The notes under the pieces were generated by a model. It was not told the origin of the DNA and searched no databases. It saw nothing but the letters and a program-made list of their open reading frames with translations. From Catenulispora acidiphila DSM 44928 (lineage in GTDB: Bacteria; Actinomycetota; Actinomycetes; Streptomycetales; Catenulisporaceae): a DNA stretch of 64,000 bases. The stretch covers positions 1,674,001 through 1,738,000 of the forward strand of contig NC_013131.1 in assembly GCF_000024025.1 (NCBI RefSeq), read 5' to 3'. Positions 53,831-63,628 of this stretch are shown here, piece after piece. The stretch's first letter is position 1. Each line of letters opens with the position of its first letter. The translations under genes were made by a program, and so were the position numbers.

Positions 53831-55633
53831 ATGACCTCCCTGCTCGCCTTCCCCGACACCCCGAACCCCGACCTGACGAACCCTGACCTGACCTCGAATC
53901 CTGATCTGCCGGCGAACCTGGAACCGACAGTGACCCCCGGCCTCACCACGACCCCAGACCTGTCGGCCACCGTCAGACTGCCCCGCCACCCCGAAGCCGA
54001 GCCGGAGCCTTCCTCGATCGCCGACGCCGCCCCACCACCGCAACCGCAAGTGCAAACGCAAGCTCCAGAACTCTCGCTCCTCGCCCCCGACTCGCTCTTC
54101 TACGCGAGTCCCAGCGCCCCATCCCAGAACGACTCAGCGCCCTCAGATATCCCGAAGCCCTCGCTCCTCGCCCCGACTTCCCTCTTCTACGCACCAGCCG
54201 ACCGCACCCCGCCGTCGTCCCCTGACACCCCCACCGGCGAGCCGCTCCTCTCGCCGACCTCGCTCTACTACGCGTCCGCCGACCGCCCGCTGCCCCCGGC
54301 ACAGCCGAACCCTGAGCCGGCCGCCACCGCACCGCCTACCGCCGAACCGCCCACCGCCGAACCCCCGACCCCACCCGCGTCACCCACCGGCGGACCGCCA
54401 CCTCACCCACCCACATCTCGCCGTGTGCCCGAACCTGTCCTCGTCACGTCCGAACCCCACGACCCCACCGCCGCCGACCGCCGCGCACGCCTCGTGCTCC
54501 ATCACGCCTCCGAACCCGGCGACGCGCTGCTCTGCCGCCTCGTCGCACGCTTCGGCGCCCCGACCGTCGCCACCGCGCTCCTGTCCGGAAGCGCCGCCGA
54601 CCTCCTGTCGGCCCACGACGAGGAGTCGGCCGCGGACCGCGCGGCCCTCATCAGCCGCGCCCACACGCTCCAGACCCGCTGCTACCGCGCCGATCCCGAC
54701 GCTGATCTGGCGGTCAGCGAGAAGACCGGCGCCCGCTACGTCATCCCTGCCGACGACGCGTGGCCGACCGCGCTCGACGACCTCGGCGACGCCGCCCCGC
54801 TCGGCATGTGGTTTCTGGGCACCGCCGATCTGGTCGCGGCATCCAGACGCGGGGTCTCCATCGTCGGCGCACGGATCGCCACCGGCTACGGCATGCACGT
54901 CGCGGGCGAACTCGCCGCGGGCCTGGCCGAACGCGGCTGGGCGATCATCTCCGGAGCCGCGCGGGGCATCGACGGCGCGGCGCACCGTGGAGCGCTGGCG
55001 GCCCGGGGCGTCACCGTCGCGGCGCTCGCCTGCGGCATCGACCTCGTCTACCCCGCAGGTCACGAGGCACTGATCGGTGCCATCGCCTCCGAAGGCCTCG
55101 TGCTCTCCGAACTTCCGCCGGGTACGGCCGTCAGTCGCTTCCGATTTCTGGATCGCAACCGTGTCATCGCCGCGCTCGGGCTCGGAACCGTCGTCGTCGA
55201 AGCTGCGGCCCGCAGCGGCTCGCTCGTCACCGCGCGCCTCGCCGACAGCCTGGGGCGTCCCGTGCTCGCGGTCCCGGGACCTGTCACGTCTGAGGCCTCC
55301 GAAGGCACCCACCAGCTGATCCGCGACGGCGCGCTCCTGGTCACGCGCGCCGCCGAAGTGGTCGAACACCTCGGCGACCTCGGCGCAGACCTGGCTGAGC
55401 CCACCACCACCGCCCGCACCAGCTCCCGCCGTCCCCGCGACTCCCTCGACCCGATCGCGGCGCGCGTCCTCGACGCCCTCCCGATCGCCGGCCGAGGCAC
55501 GCTCGACACGGTCGAAGCCGCCCTGGCCGCCGGTCTCGAACCCCGCGCCGTGCACGCAGCCCTCGGCCGCCTCACCACAGCCGGCTGGGTGGATCGCGAC
55601 GAGCGGGGGTGGTGTGCTCGCCTGCTTCCTTGA
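53831..55633 (+). CDS. dprA: DNA-processing protein DprA with long motif-bearing N-terminal extension
   Basis: 600 residues, against about 380-400 usually. The Rossmann-fold core (from about 270) shows SIVGARIATGYGMHVAGELA, IISGAARGIDGAAHRGALAA and VVVEAAARSGSLVTARLA, then a winged-helix C-terminus. DprA loads RecA on incoming single strands. The start is ATG at 53831, with AGGAG seven bases upstream, which supports the extension. The first 200 residues are Pro/Ser-rich and carry three copies of a (S)LL(A/S)P(D/T)SL(F/Y)YA motif at 82-92, 111-121 and 139-148. The SLLAFPD at residues 3-9 may be a fourth, decayed one. Confidence 0.92.
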   Translation: MTSLLAFPDTPNPDLTNPDLTSNPDLPANLEPTVTPGLTTTPDLSATVRLPRHPEAEPEPSSIADAAPPPQPQVQTQAPELSLLAPDSLFYASPSAPSQNDSAPSDIPKPSLLAPTSLFYAPADRTPPSSPDTPTGEPLLSPTSLYYASADRPLPPAQPNPEPAATAPPTAEPPTAEPPTPPASPTGGPPPHPPTSRRVPEPVLVTSEPHDPTAADRRARLVLHHASEPGDALLCRLVARFGAPTVATALLSGSAADLLSAHDEESAADRAALISRAHTLQTRCYRADPDADLAVSEKTGARYVIPADDAWPTALDDLGDAAPLGMWFLGTADLVAASRRGVSIVGARIATGYGMHVAGELAAGLAERGWAIISGAARGIDGAAHRGALAARGVTVAALACGIDLVYPAGHEALIGAIASEGLVLSELPPGTAVSRFRFLDRNRVIAALGLGTVVVEAAARSGSLVTARLADSLGRPVLAVPGPVTSEASEGTHQLIRDGALLVTRAAEVVEHLGDLGADLAEPTTTARTSSRRPRDSLDPIAARVLDALPIAGRGTLDTVEAALAAGLEPRAVHAALGRLTTAGWVDRDERGWCARLLP

Positions 55634-55939
55634 GCTCGCTTGCCTCTCTGAGGCTGCCTGCCGTCGCGCCCGACGTCCGAGTGATCGCCGCTAGCCCACG
55701 AATCCCGCCGCCCACCGACTCAGCCCTCGAACCCGCTTTCTTCCACCCCGAAAGGAGCCGCGATCGACCTCACCCCGACCCCTCACCACACCCCCTCGCC
55801 TAGTCCCCGCGCACGTCCGCGCCGCGCCCGGGTACGGAACCGCCCCGGCGGAGCCGTCACCTGGCGCGGGCCGGATCCCCGAGCGATTGCCCGGGCTGCC
55901 GACCTGCTCCTGGAGCGTCATCCGACGTAGGCTGGTGAC
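55634..55939. other. Intergenic region between dprA and xerC
   Basis: 306 bp. No credible gene; short frames in both strands are shadow-like. The xerC promoter would lie here. Confidence 0.45.
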
Positions 55940-56923
55940 GTGGACGACGCGTACCGGGCGGCCCTGGACCGCTTCGAGGAGGATCTGCGGGCGCGCAGGT
56001 TGTCCCCGCACACGGTGCGTGGCTACGTCGCCGACCTCGTGGACCTGTTCGGTTTCGCCGAGCGCGCCGGCGTCGCCGAGCCCACGCAGATCGGGCTGGA
56101 CGTCGCAAGGTCCTGGCTCGCCGAGACGGCCGCGTCCGGAGCGGCCCGAGCGACCCTGGCCCGGCGCACCGCGGCGGCACGCGCGTGGGGACGCCAAGCC
56201 TCAACACCGGGCCTGGTCCGCCTGGTGACCCCGAAGCCACGCTCGCCGTTGCCGGCCGTGCTCTCGCAGCGTCAGATGACCGACGCCCTCACGACAGCCG
56301 CCGACGACGCCGCGACGCACCCGCACGATCCGCTGGCACTCCGAGACTTGGCCATCCTGGAGTTCCTGTACGCCACAGCGGCGCGCGTCTCAGAGGTGTG
56401 CGCCCTGAACCTGGACGACGTGGACTTCACACGGCGCACTGCCCGCCTGTCGGGCAAGGGCGGCCGCGACCGCACGGTGCCCTTCGGCGTGCCGGCGGAG
56501 CGCGCGCTGCACGCGTGGCTGGCGGCCGACGCGCGCGGCGCCGTGCTCGCCGCCGCGCGCGCCAACGGTGCCAGGCGCGCTGGCGCGGCCGCCGCAGCGG
56601 CAGTTGGGTGGGTGGGTGGGGGAGGGGGAATCCAGAAAACTGAAACCGAAGCGGTCTTCCTCGGCGCCCGCGGCTCCCGCATCGACCCCGCCGTGGTCCG
56701 CCGCCTCGTCCACGCACGCCTGCGCGCGACCCCCAACACGCCGGACACCGGTCCCCACGGTTTCCGCCACACCGCCGCGACTCACCTGATCGAGGGGGGC
56801 GCGGATCTTCGTGACGTTCAGGAGCTCCTCGGTCACGCTACGCTCGCAACAACCCAGATCTACACCCATGTGACGGCAGAGCGGATCAAGGCACGGTATG
56901 CCCAGTCCCACCCGCGGGCGTGA
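55940..56923 (+). CDS. xerC: Tyrosine recombinase XerC
   Basis: 327 residues from the GTG at 55940. The active residues are visible: Arg149 (ATAARVSEV), Lys173 ([12 protein letters not shown]), His273 and Arg276 ([11 protein letters not shown]), His299 ([11 protein letters not shown]) and Tyr308 (YTHV). It resolves chromosome dimers at dif with XerD. Compared with the family, about 30 extra residues (roughly 205-236), Ala/Gly-rich, interrupt the catalytic domain before [11 protein letters not shown]. The DNA for the glycine part is a G-quadruplex-type run. The gene overlaps the following sigma factor by 26 bp. Confidence 0.9.
   Translation: MDDAYRAALDRFEEDLRARRLSPHTVRGYVADLVDLFGFAERAGVAEPTQIGLDVARSWLAETAASGAARATLARRTAAARAWGRQASTPGLVRLVTPKPRSPLPAVLSQRQMTDALTTAADDAATHPHDPLALRDLAILEFLYATAARVSEVCALNLDDVDFTRRTARLSGKGGRDRTVPFGVPAERALHAWLAADARGAVLAAARANGARRAGAAAAAAVGWVGGGGGIQKTETEAVFLGARGSRIDPAVVRRLVHARLRATPNTPDTGPHGFRHTAATHLIEGGADLRDVQELLGHATLATTQIYTHVTAERIKARYAQSHPRA
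56606..56628 (+). other. G-quadruplex-forming motif inside xerC
   Basis: GGGTGGGTGGGTGGGGGAGG and the next GGG give at least four G-runs with one-base loops, the strongest G4 class. It is in the coding strand, so the mRNA could fold too. Confidence 0.8.
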
Positions 56924-58133
56924 GGACAGCGTCCTCGACCAGGCGCAGCTCGCAGCGGCCCCCGGCGCCGCCGACGCGGCGTCGCAGGTCGCGGCTGCCC
57001 CGCGGCCGCGGGCCGGCGGCCACGCCCCGGGCGAGCGCACGCCGTCGCACGACCTCGGTACCGCCACCGGCACCCGCACCGCCGCCGTGCCGGCCCCGAT
57101 CGACGGGAACCGGACCGTCGGTCACGACAGCGAAGGCGACCGCGCCACGACCCAGGAACCGCACACTGACAAACCAGCCGACAAGCAAGCCGACAAGCAA
57201 GCCGATACACCAACCGGCAAACCAACCGACAAGCAAGCCGATACACCAACCGGCAAACCAACCGACAAGCAAGCCGATACACCAACCGGCAAACCAACCG
57301 ACAAGCAAGCCGATACACCAACCGGCAAACCAACCGACAAGCAAGCCGACAAACCCATCGACAAGCCCGCCCCCGACACCGCCCTCGACATCCTCTGGGA
57401 CGACTTCAAGCGCACCGGCGACCTCGGACTCCGCGAGCGCCTGATCCTCCATTACTCCCCGCTGGTGAAGTACGTCGCCGGCCGCGTCCGCGTCGGGTTG
57501 CCGGGGGCGTTGGACTCCGCCGACTTCGTCTCGTCGGGGATCTTCGGGCTCATCGATGCCATTGAGCGCTTCGAGCCGCATCGGCATGTGAAGTTCGAGA
57601 CGTACGCCATTGCTCGGATTCGTGGCGCCATCATTGACGAGCTGCGGGCGCTGGACTGGATTCCGCGGTCGTTGCGGCAGAAGGCTCGGGAGATCGAGCA
57701 GGCTTCGGTGCGGTTGGAGCAGGAGTTCGGGCGGACGCCGAGTGAGTCGGAGATCGCGCGGGAGCTGGGGATCGGGCTGGGGGAGTTGCGGCAGATCTTC
57801 AGCAAGCTGTCTTTGGTGAACGTCGCGGCGCTGGACGAGTTGTTGGCGCTGCCGACGCAGTCCGGGGACCGGATTCCGCTGATGGAGACGTTGGAGGATG
57901 GCGACGCGCCCGACCCCGTGGCGCTCTTCGAGGTGCAGGAGACGCGGGCTTTGCTGGCGCGGGCGGTGAACTCGCTGCCGGAGCGGGACAAGACGGTGGT
58001 CACGCTGTATTACTTCGAGGGCATGACGCTCGCGCAGATCGGCGAGGTGCTCGGGGTCAGTGAGAGCCGGGTATGCCAGATCCACACCAAGGCCGTGTTG
58101 ACGTTGCGGGGCAAGTTGTCGGCCAAGGAGTGA
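56898..58133 (+). CDS. whiG: WhiG/FliA-family sigma factor with N-terminal repeat extension
   Basis: 411 residues; typical WhiG is about 280. Residues 165-411 hold the sigma-70 regions: [20 protein letters not shown], then [20 protein letters not shown], the [20 protein letters not shown] core of region 2-3 typical of WhiG/FliA, and the region-4 motif [20 protein letters not shown]. In streptomycetes WhiG triggers sporulation of aerial hyphae. The first 160 residues are disordered and carry four perfect copies of [12 protein letters not shown] at residues 99-146. The ATG at 56898 has AAGG six bases upstream and overlaps xerC. Adjacent TetR, M23, rpsB, tsf match the Streptomyces order. Confidence 0.93.
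   Translation: MPSPTRGREDSVLDQAQLAAAPGAADAASQVAAAPRPRAGGHAPGERTPSHDLGTATGTRTAAVPAPIDGNRTVGHDSEGDRATTQEPHTDKPADKQADKQADTPTGKPTDKQADTPTGKPTDKQADTPTGKPTDKQADTPTGKPTDKQADKPIDKPAPDTALDILWDDFKRTGDLGLRERLILHYSPLVKYVAGRVRVGLPGALDSADFVSSGIFGLIDAIERFEPHRHVKFETYAIARIRGAIIDELRALDWIPRSLRQKAREIEQASVRLEQEFGRTPSESEIARELGIGLGELRQIFSKLSLVNVAALDELLALPTQSGDRIPLMETLEDGDAPDPVALFEVQETRALLARAVNSLPERDKTVVTLYYFEGMTLAQIGEVLGVSESRVCQIHTKAVLTLRGKLSAKE
57192..57335 (+). repeat. 36-bp perfect tandem repeat x4 in the sigma gene
   Basis: Four identical 36-bp copies (57192-57227, 57228-57263, 57264-57299, 57300-57335), beginning GACAAGCAAGCCGATACACC and ending AAACCAACC, with partial copies on both sides. The unit is AT-richer than the gene and a multiple of three, so copy number can vary without frame loss. 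Confidence 0.95.
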
Positions 58134-58253
58134 CCGAAGTAGCGGGTTGGCGTGACTGGCGAAAACGGCAGGAATCGCCGGAGCAGGACATTCATCGGAC
58201 CGTGCTCAACGCCGGGTTGTGTACACGTGTGTGGACGCGGCACCTTAGTGCGC

Positions 58254-58925
58254 ATGCCCAGGATCCGTGCCGCCACTGTCGTCGAGCACCGGGAGATGCA
58301 GCGCCGCGCCTTACTGGAGGCGGCGCGCGACCTGGTGGCCGAGGGCGGGGTCGCCGCGTTGACGTTCCCGGCGCTGGCCAAGGCGACCGGGCTGGCACGC
58401 TCGAGCGTGTACGAGTACTTCAAATCCCGCGCCGACGTGATCGAGGCACTGGTCGCGCACGAGTTCCCGGCCTGGATAGGAGAGGTGCGCGCGGCGATGG
58501 CAGCCGAGACGACGGCCGAACGGCAGCTCGCCGCCTATGTGCGACGCCAGCTGGGCCTGGTCTCCGAACCCGGGCACCGCGCACTGCTGGCGTTGTCGGG
58601 GCAGGAACTCGACGGCGACGCCCGCGACCGCATCCGCGCCGCCCACGGCTGGCTACTCGACCTGGGCATCGGCGTACTGCGCGCGCTGGGACACCCTGAG
58701 CCGCGCCTGGCCGCCTCGCTGGTACAGGGCACGGTCGACGCCGCCGCAAAGCGCATAAGCCTCGGCGCGGACCCGGCGGAGGTCACCGAGACTGCGGTAT
58801 CGATGGTCTTGTTCGGCGGCCTGGGCTCGGCGCGACGCCACACCCAAGCGCTGAATGCTCAAGCGGGCCAGACGCGCCCGCAGCCCGGGGGAAGCACGCG
58901 GCGCCGAACGGCATCGGCGACTTGA
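58254..58925 (+). CDS. TetR-family regulator
   Basis: 223 residues from the ATG at 58254. The helix-turn-helix reads ALLEAARDLVAEGGVAALTF, then PALAKATGLARSSVYEYFKS. An upstream extension to 58152 is not needed. GTGTACAC and ACACGTGT palindromes overlap at about 58218-58230, before the start, and may be its operator. The same gene lies between whiG and the M23 peptidase gene in streptomycetes. Confidence 0.88.
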   Translation: MPRIRAATVVEHREMQRRALLEAARDLVAEGGVAALTFPALAKATGLARSSVYEYFKSRADVIEALVAHEFPAWIGEVRAAMAAETTAERQLAAYVRRQLGLVSEPGHRALLALSGQELDGDARDRIRAAHGWLLDLGIGVLRALGHPEPRLAASLVQGTVDAAAKRISLGADPAEVTETAVSMVLFGGLGSARRHTQALNAQAGQTRPQPGGSTRRRTASAT

Positions 58926-59043
58926 TATCGCGTACCGCATCCCAACGCGCTGACAATCCCGACCATCCCGACCATCCCACCAATCACCCAGAAGCACTCA
59001 AAGCTCGTGACACCGCCCGCCCCGCACGCCCATCCTGGCGGCC

Positions 59044-59755
59044 ATGCGCCTCCGCAGAACTCTGGCGCTCGCCGCCGTCGCCACCGCGCTCTCCGTCGCG
59101 CTTCCGGCGTTGGCGTACTCGGCGCCGCGTCTCCTCTCCGCTGCCGTGGTGCACCACACCGAAGACCCCGACGCCACCCACAACCCAACCCACAACCCAA
59201 CCCACAACCCAACCCACAACCCAACCCACAACCCAACCCACAACCCAACCCACAACCCAACCCACAACCCAACCCACAACCCAACCCGCACCTGGACCTG
59301 GCCCGCTTGCCCCACCAGTCGGCGCATGTGCTCCCGTGATCGTCCACGGCTTCCAGCCTCCCGCGAAGCGGTGGCAGACCGGGCATCGCGGTGTCGACCT
59401 CCTCGGTGGTCCGGGGCAGGAGGTTCTGGCTGCCGGTGAGGGCACCGTCAGCTACGCCGGGATACTGTTCGGCCGTCCCGTCGTCGCCATCGACCACACC
59501 GCGCCGGGTCGGGACACGCTGCGTACCACCTACGAACCTGTCGATCCCGCCGTCAAGGTTGGCGACAAAGTTCGGACCGGTCAGCTCATCGGCCATCTCG
59601 TCGACTCGCCCTCTAACCACTGCGCGCCGCTGACCTGTCTGCACTGGGGTCTCGTGCGTGGCTTCGGGCATGCTGAGCGCTACCTTGACCCGACTGCGTT
59701 GCTGAACCGGGGACCTGTGCGGTTGTTGCCGGTGTGGGGAGTGCGGTGGGGGTGA
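59044..59755 (+). pseudogene. M23-family peptidase gene broken by a frame change at a 12-bp repeat
   Basis: A signal peptide (LRRTLALAAVATALSVALP) is encoded from the ATG at 59044. The M23 domain (IVHGFQPPAKRWQTGHRGVD, then GPGQEVLAAGEGTVSYAG and CLHWGLVRGFGHAERYLDP) is encoded in the next frame (+1), up to the TGA at 59755. The two parts meet at nine perfect 12-bp repeats (59176-59283), which read THNP in the first frame and TTQP in the second. The first frame continues to a stop near 59439. The gene looks like a LytM-type wall peptidase as found at this place in streptomycetes, but as written it cannot be secreted whole. A sequence error, a true frameshift or recoding would explain it. Confidence 0.75.
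59176..59283 (+). repeat. 12-bp perfect tandem repeat x9
   Basis: Nine identical copies of ACCCACAACCCA, then a decayed ACCCGCACC. Whole-unit changes cannot restore the frame because the unit is a multiple of three. Confidence 0.96.
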
Positions 59756-59762
59756 GGTGCTT

Positions 59763-59796
59763 CGGGCCGCGTGGGAAAACTCCTCCCCGCGGCCCG
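59763..59796 (+). terminator. Hairpin terminator before rpsB
   Basis: CGGGCCGCG (59763-59771) pairs with CGCGGCCCG (59788-59796), and GGGA with TCCC inside. It lies eight bases past the M23 stop and separates it from the rpsB operon. The remaining leader (59797-60019) presumably holds the rpsB promoter. Confidence 0.7.
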
Positions 59797-60019
59797 GTAG
59801 ACTGCTGGCAGCAGCCGGAGTCCCCTCTGGCTGACTTCGCGTGTCCGGCAGCCGTCCACCCGCAAGGGCGACGGCCCCGAGGCGCCTCGGTCCGCCCTCC
59901 CAGCGCAAGCACGGCGAGCGGTACAGCGTCGCGGGTCTGCTCGGCGGCAGGTCTTCGTGCCTGGTGCCGTGAATGCCGGTCACCAGGGACAACCGAGACC
60001 GATCAGGGAGGACCACGGC

Positions 60020-61054
60020 ATGGCCGTCGTCACGATGCGCCAGCTCTTGGAGAGCGGCGTGCACTTCGGGCATCAGACCCGGCGCTGGAACCCGAAGATG
60101 AAGCGATTCATCCTCACCGAGCGCAACAGCATCTACATCATCGACCTGCAGCAGTCGCTGTCGTACATCGACCGCGCCTACGAGTTCGTGAAGCAGACCG
60201 TCGCCCACGGCGGCACGGTGATGTTCATCGGCACCAAGAAGCAGGCCCAGGAAGCCATCGCCGAGCAGGCGACGCGCGTGGGCATGCCGTACGTGAACCA
60301 CCGCTGGCTGGGCGGCATGCTGACCAACTTCAGCACCGTCTACAAGCGGATCCAGCGCCTGCGGGAGCTGGAGGAGGTCGACTTCGACGACGTCGCGTCC
60401 TCCGGGATGACCAAGAAGGAACTGCTGGTCATGCGCCGCGAGAAGGAGAAGCTGGAGCGCACCCTCGGCGGCATCCGGGACATGTCCCGCGTTCCGTCCG
60501 CGGTGTGGATCGTGGACACCAAGAAGGAGCACATCGCGGTCGGCGAGGCGCGCAAGCTGCGCATCCCGGTCGTGGCGATCCTGGACACGAACTGTGACCC
60601 GGACGAGGTCGACTACAAGATCCCGGGCAACGACGACGCGATCCGCTCCGTCGCTCTGCTGACCCGCGTGGTCGCCGACGCCGTCGCCGACGGTCTGATG
60701 TCCCGTGCCGGCAGCAAGTCCGGCGAGGGCGAGCAGGCCGGCGCCGTGGCCGTCGACGAGCCGCTGGCCGACTGGGAGCGCGACCTGCTGGCCGTGGACG
60801 ACGCCAAGGCCGCCGAGGCCTCCACGGCTCCGGCCGCGGCTGCCGAGACCCCGGCTGCTGAGACCGCGGCTGCCGAGACCCCGGCCGACGAGACCCCGGC
60901 CGCCGCCGCGACCGAGGCTCCGGCCGCCGACGAGGCGCCCGCTGCTCCGGCCGCCGCTGCGCAGGAGGCTCCGGTCGCGGCCGAGGCCGCCGCCGAGGTC
61001 CCCGCGGAGACCCCGGCCGAGACCCCGGCTCCGGCCGAGGACGCGCAGGCCTGA
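60020..61054 (+). CDS. rpsB: 30S ribosomal protein S2
   Basis: 344 residues from the ATG at 60020, with AGGGAGGA nine bases upstream. [20 protein letters not shown], then [20 protein letters not shown] is S2. The last 90 residues form an Ala/Glu/Pro-rich extension with PAAET-type repeats, longer than in most S2 proteins but a known actinobacterial trend. tsf follows after 106 bp. Confidence 0.97.
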   Translation: MAVVTMRQLLESGVHFGHQTRRWNPKMKRFILTERNSIYIIDLQQSLSYIDRAYEFVKQTVAHGGTVMFIGTKKQAQEAIAEQATRVGMPYVNHRWLGGMLTNFSTVYKRIQRLRELEEVDFDDVASSGMTKKELLVMRREKEKLERTLGGIRDMSRVPSAVWIVDTKKEHIAVGEARKLRIPVVAILDTNCDPDEVDYKIPGNDDAIRSVALLTRVVADAVADGLMSRAGSKSGEGEQAGAVAVDEPLADWERDLLAVDDAKAAEASTAPAAAAETPAAETAAAETPADETPAAAATEAPAADEAPAAPAAAAQEAPVAAEAAAEVPAETPAETPAPAEDAQA

Positions 61055-61085
61055 GCCTGAGCCGGTCCGACTGGCTGATTTCCAC

Positions 61086-61120
61086 GGCGAGCCGGGGCGG
61101 GCACCCCGCCCCGGCTCGCC
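61086..61120 (+). terminator. Perfect 16-bp hairpin between rpsB and tsf
   Basis: GGCGAGCCGGGGCGGG (61086-61101) pairs with CCCGCCCCGGCTCGCC (61105-61120) around CAC. It may lower tsf expression relative to rpsB as an attenuator, since tsf follows on the same strand. Confidence 0.72.
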
Positions 61121-61160
61121 GGTAGCCGATCCACGCCGATCCACTTAAGGACGACTAACA

Positions 61161-61991
61161 ATGGCGAACTACACCGCCGCCGACGTCAAGAAGCTCCGCG
61201 AGCTGACGGCCGCCGGCATGATGGACTGCAAGAAGGCGCTGGAGGAGACCGACGGAGACCTGGACAAGGCCGTCGAGTTCCTGCGCGTCAAGGGGCTCAA
61301 GGGCGTCACCAAGCGGGAGGGCCGCTCGGCCTCCAACGGCCTGGTCGCCTCTGCCGTCGACGGCGTGTCCGGCACCCTGATCGAGCTGAACTGCGAGACC
61401 GACTTCGTCGCCAAGGGCGAGGCGTTCCAGACCGTGGCCGCCACCGTGCTCGCGCACGTCGTGAACGCCAAGCCGGCCGACGTCGACGCGCTGCTGGCCT
61501 CGGAGATCGAGCCGGGCCAGACCGTGCAGGTCTTCCTGGACACCGCGAACGCCACGCTGGGGGAGAAGATCGAGCTGCGCCGCTTCGCGCAGTTCCACGA
61601 CGGCTACGTCGCCTCCTACCTGCACAAGACCTCCCCGGACATCCCGGCCCAGATCGGCGTCCTGGTCGAGCTGGACACCGAGAACGCCGAGGTCGCCAAG
61701 GACATCGCGCAGCACATCGCCGCGTTCTCCCCGTCCTACCTGACGCGCGATGAGGTCCCGGCCGACATCGTGGAGACCGAGAAGCGCCTGGCCGAGGAGA
61801 CCTCCCGCGAGGAGGGCAAGCCGGAGGCCGCGCTGCCGAAGATCGTCGAAGGCCGCGTCAACGGCTTCTTCAAGGAGAACGTCGTCCTGGAGCAGGCGTT
61901 CGCCAAGGACCCGAAGAAGACGGTCAAGAAGATCCTGGACGAGGCCGGCGTGTCGCTGAAGCGTTTCGCCCGGTTCCGCGTCGGTAGCTGA
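61161..61991 (+). CDS. tsf: Elongation factor Ts
   Basis: 276 residues. It is the nucleotide exchange factor for EF-Tu. The N-terminal module [20 protein letters not shown], the TDFVAKG core motif ([14 protein letters not shown]) and the C-terminal [11 protein letters not shown] segment are complete. GGACGAC precedes the ATG at 61161. Confidence 0.97.
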   Translation: MANYTAADVKKLRELTAAGMMDCKKALEETDGDLDKAVEFLRVKGLKGVTKREGRSASNGLVASAVDGVSGTLIELNCETDFVAKGEAFQTVAATVLAHVVNAKPADVDALLASEIEPGQTVQVFLDTANATLGEKIELRRFAQFHDGYVASYLHKTSPDIPAQIGVLVELDTENAEVAKDIAQHIAAFSPSYLTRDEVPADIVETEKRLAEETSREEGKPEAALPKIVEGRVNGFFKENVVLEQAFAKDPKKTVKKILDEAGVSLKRFARFRVGS

Positions 61992-62045
61992 CCGGATCTG
62001 AAAAACTAAAGAGCACCGAATAGCTACGTCGAAGGAGCCGCTGCT

Positions 62046-62810
62046 GTGAAGGAAACCAATAAGGAAACCGACACGGCGGCGGTTCCTTCGCGTACCGAGA
62101 AGAACCGCAGAGTCCTGCTCAAGCTCTCCGGCGAGGTGTTCGGCGGCGGCCAGATCGGCGTGGACCCGGAAGTCGTCAAGAGCATCGCCAAGGAGATCGC
62201 GGACGTCGTCTCCGAGGGCGGGGTCGAGGTCGCGGTCGTGGTCGGCGGCGGCAACTTTTTCCGCGGCGCCGAGCTGTCGCAGCACGGCATGGAGCGCTCC
62301 CGCGCGGACTACATGGGCATGCTGGGCACCGTCATGAACTGCCTGGCGCTTCAGGACTTCCTGGAGAAGCTCGGCATCCCCACGCGGGTGCAGAGCGCGA
62401 TCACCATGAGCCAGGTCGCCGAGCCCTACATCCCGCGCCGGGCGATCCGGCACCTGGAGAAGGGCCGCGTCGTGATCTTCGGCGCCGGCGCCGGCATGCC
62501 GTACTTCTCCACCGACACCACCGCCGCGCAGCGCGCGCTGGAGATCCACGCCGAGTCGATCCTGATGGCCAAGCAGGGCACCGACGGCGTCTACGACTCC
62601 GACCCGAACAAGAACCCGGACGCGGTCAAGTACGACACGCTGTCCTACGACGAGTTCCTGGCGCGCAACCTGAAGATCGCGGACGCCACCTCGGTGTCCC
62701 TGTGCCGGGACAACGGTATGCCGATCGTGGTGTTCGGCCTGCAGCCGGGCAACATCGCGCGGGCCATCCGCGGGGAGAAGCTCGGGACCGTCATCGGCCC
62801 GGCGCACTAG
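62046..62810 (+). CDS. pyrH: UMP kinase
   Basis: 254 residues from a GTG at 62046. It phosphorylates UMP to [16 protein letters not shown], then [19 protein letters not shown] and [19 protein letters not shown] are the bacterial UMP kinase motifs, with [14 protein letters not shown] as the allosteric region. The N-terminal 20 residues are an extension. A small hairpin (62819-62837) follows. Confidence 0.96.
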   Translation: MKETNKETDTAAVPSRTEKNRRVLLKLSGEVFGGGQIGVDPEVVKSIAKEIADVVSEGGVEVAVVVGGGNFFRGAELSQHGMERSRADYMGMLGTVMNCLALQDFLEKLGIPTRVQSAITMSQVAEPYIPRRAIRHLEKGRVVIFGAGAGMPYFSTDTTAAQRALEIHAESILMAKQGTDGVYDSDPNKNPDAVKYDTLSYDEFLARNLKIADATSVSLCRDNGMPIVVFGLQPGNIARAIRGEKLGTVIGPAH

Positions 62811-62818
62811 CCGCGAGC

Positions 62819-62837
62819 CCGCACCGTATCGGTGCGG
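62819..62837 (+). terminator. Possible hairpin after pyrH
   Basis: CCGCACCG (62819-62826) pairs with CGGTGCGG (62830-62837) around TAT, nine bases past the stop codon. No T run, so weak. Confidence 0.4.
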
Positions 62838-62916
62838 CCGGCCGCGAACGCACTAAGCTGCGCTTGAGCTTTGTAGTGGACACAGCAGAGCGCGAAGACT
62901 TCTAGGGAGCCCCCAA

Positions 62917-63474
62917 GTGATCGATGAGACCCTCCTCGAAGCCGAGGAGAAGATGGACAAGGCCGTCGAGGTCGCCAAGGAGGATCTGTCGGGGGTCCGC
63001 ACCGGCCGCGCCAACCCGGCGATGTTCAGCAAGCTGACCGCCGACTATTACGGCTCGCCCACGCCGCTGAGCCAGATGGCCTCCTTCCAGGTCCAGGACG
63101 CGCGCATGGTGGTCATCGCGCCGTACGACAAGACGGCGCTGGGCGCGATCGAGCGCTCGATCCGGGACAGCGACCTGGGCGTGAACCCCTCCTCGGACGG
63201 TGTGGTGATCCGGGTGGTGTTCCCGCAGCTGACCGAGGAGCGCCGCAAGGAGTACATCAAGGTCGCCAAGACCAAGGGCGAGGACGCCAAGATCTCGGTC
63301 CGCAACATCCGCCGGCACTCCAAGGAGAGCCTGGACAAGCTGGCCAAGGACGGCGACGCCGGCGAGGACGACGTGCGCCGCGCCGAGAAGCACCTGGACG
63401 AGCTGACGCAGAAGCACACCGCGCAGATCGACGAGATGCTCAAGCACAAGGAAGCGGAGCTGCTGGAGGTCTGA
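62917..63474 (+). CDS. frr: Ribosome recycling factor
   Basis: 185 residues from a GTG at 62917, with AGGGAG upstream. [20 protein letters not shown], then [11 protein letters not shown] and the [20 protein letters not shown] hinge are RRF. It splits terminated ribosomes with EF-G. The order pyrH-frr-cdsA is conserved. Confidence 0.97.
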   Translation: MIDETLLEAEEKMDKAVEVAKEDLSGVRTGRANPAMFSKLTADYYGSPTPLSQMASFQVQDARMVVIAPYDKTALGAIERSIRDSDLGVNPSSDGVVIRVVFPQLTEERRKEYIKVAKTKGEDAKISVRNIRRHSKESLDKLAKDGDAGEDDVRRAEKHLDELTQKHTAQIDEMLKHKEAELLEV

Positions 63475-63628
63475 GCCCGCACCGGGCTCGGCCTGCCGGA
63501 CAGGCCATCCGACGTCCACCGCGGACCGGCGGCTATGATCGCTGCCGGTCCGTCCGCGTTTTCCCACCAAGTTCACGCGAGTCGGGCGGCGGAATTCACG
63601 AGGGGCGAGTAGGGGATGGTGCGGGCGC

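Noticed and set aside
57192-57335. Possible CRISPR array
   Set aside because: The 36-bp copies are directly adjacent with no spacers and in frame within a gene. The same holds for the 12-bp and 13-bp arrays; no cas genes are present.
56886-58085. 399-codon minus-strand frame with [12 protein letters not shown] repeats
   Set aside because: Antisense to the sigma factor; the hydrophobic repeats only mirror the 36-bp array.
59176-59283. Phase variation by whole-repeat slippage
   Set aside because: The unit is 12 bp, so loss or gain of units cannot switch the frame; another single-base event is required.
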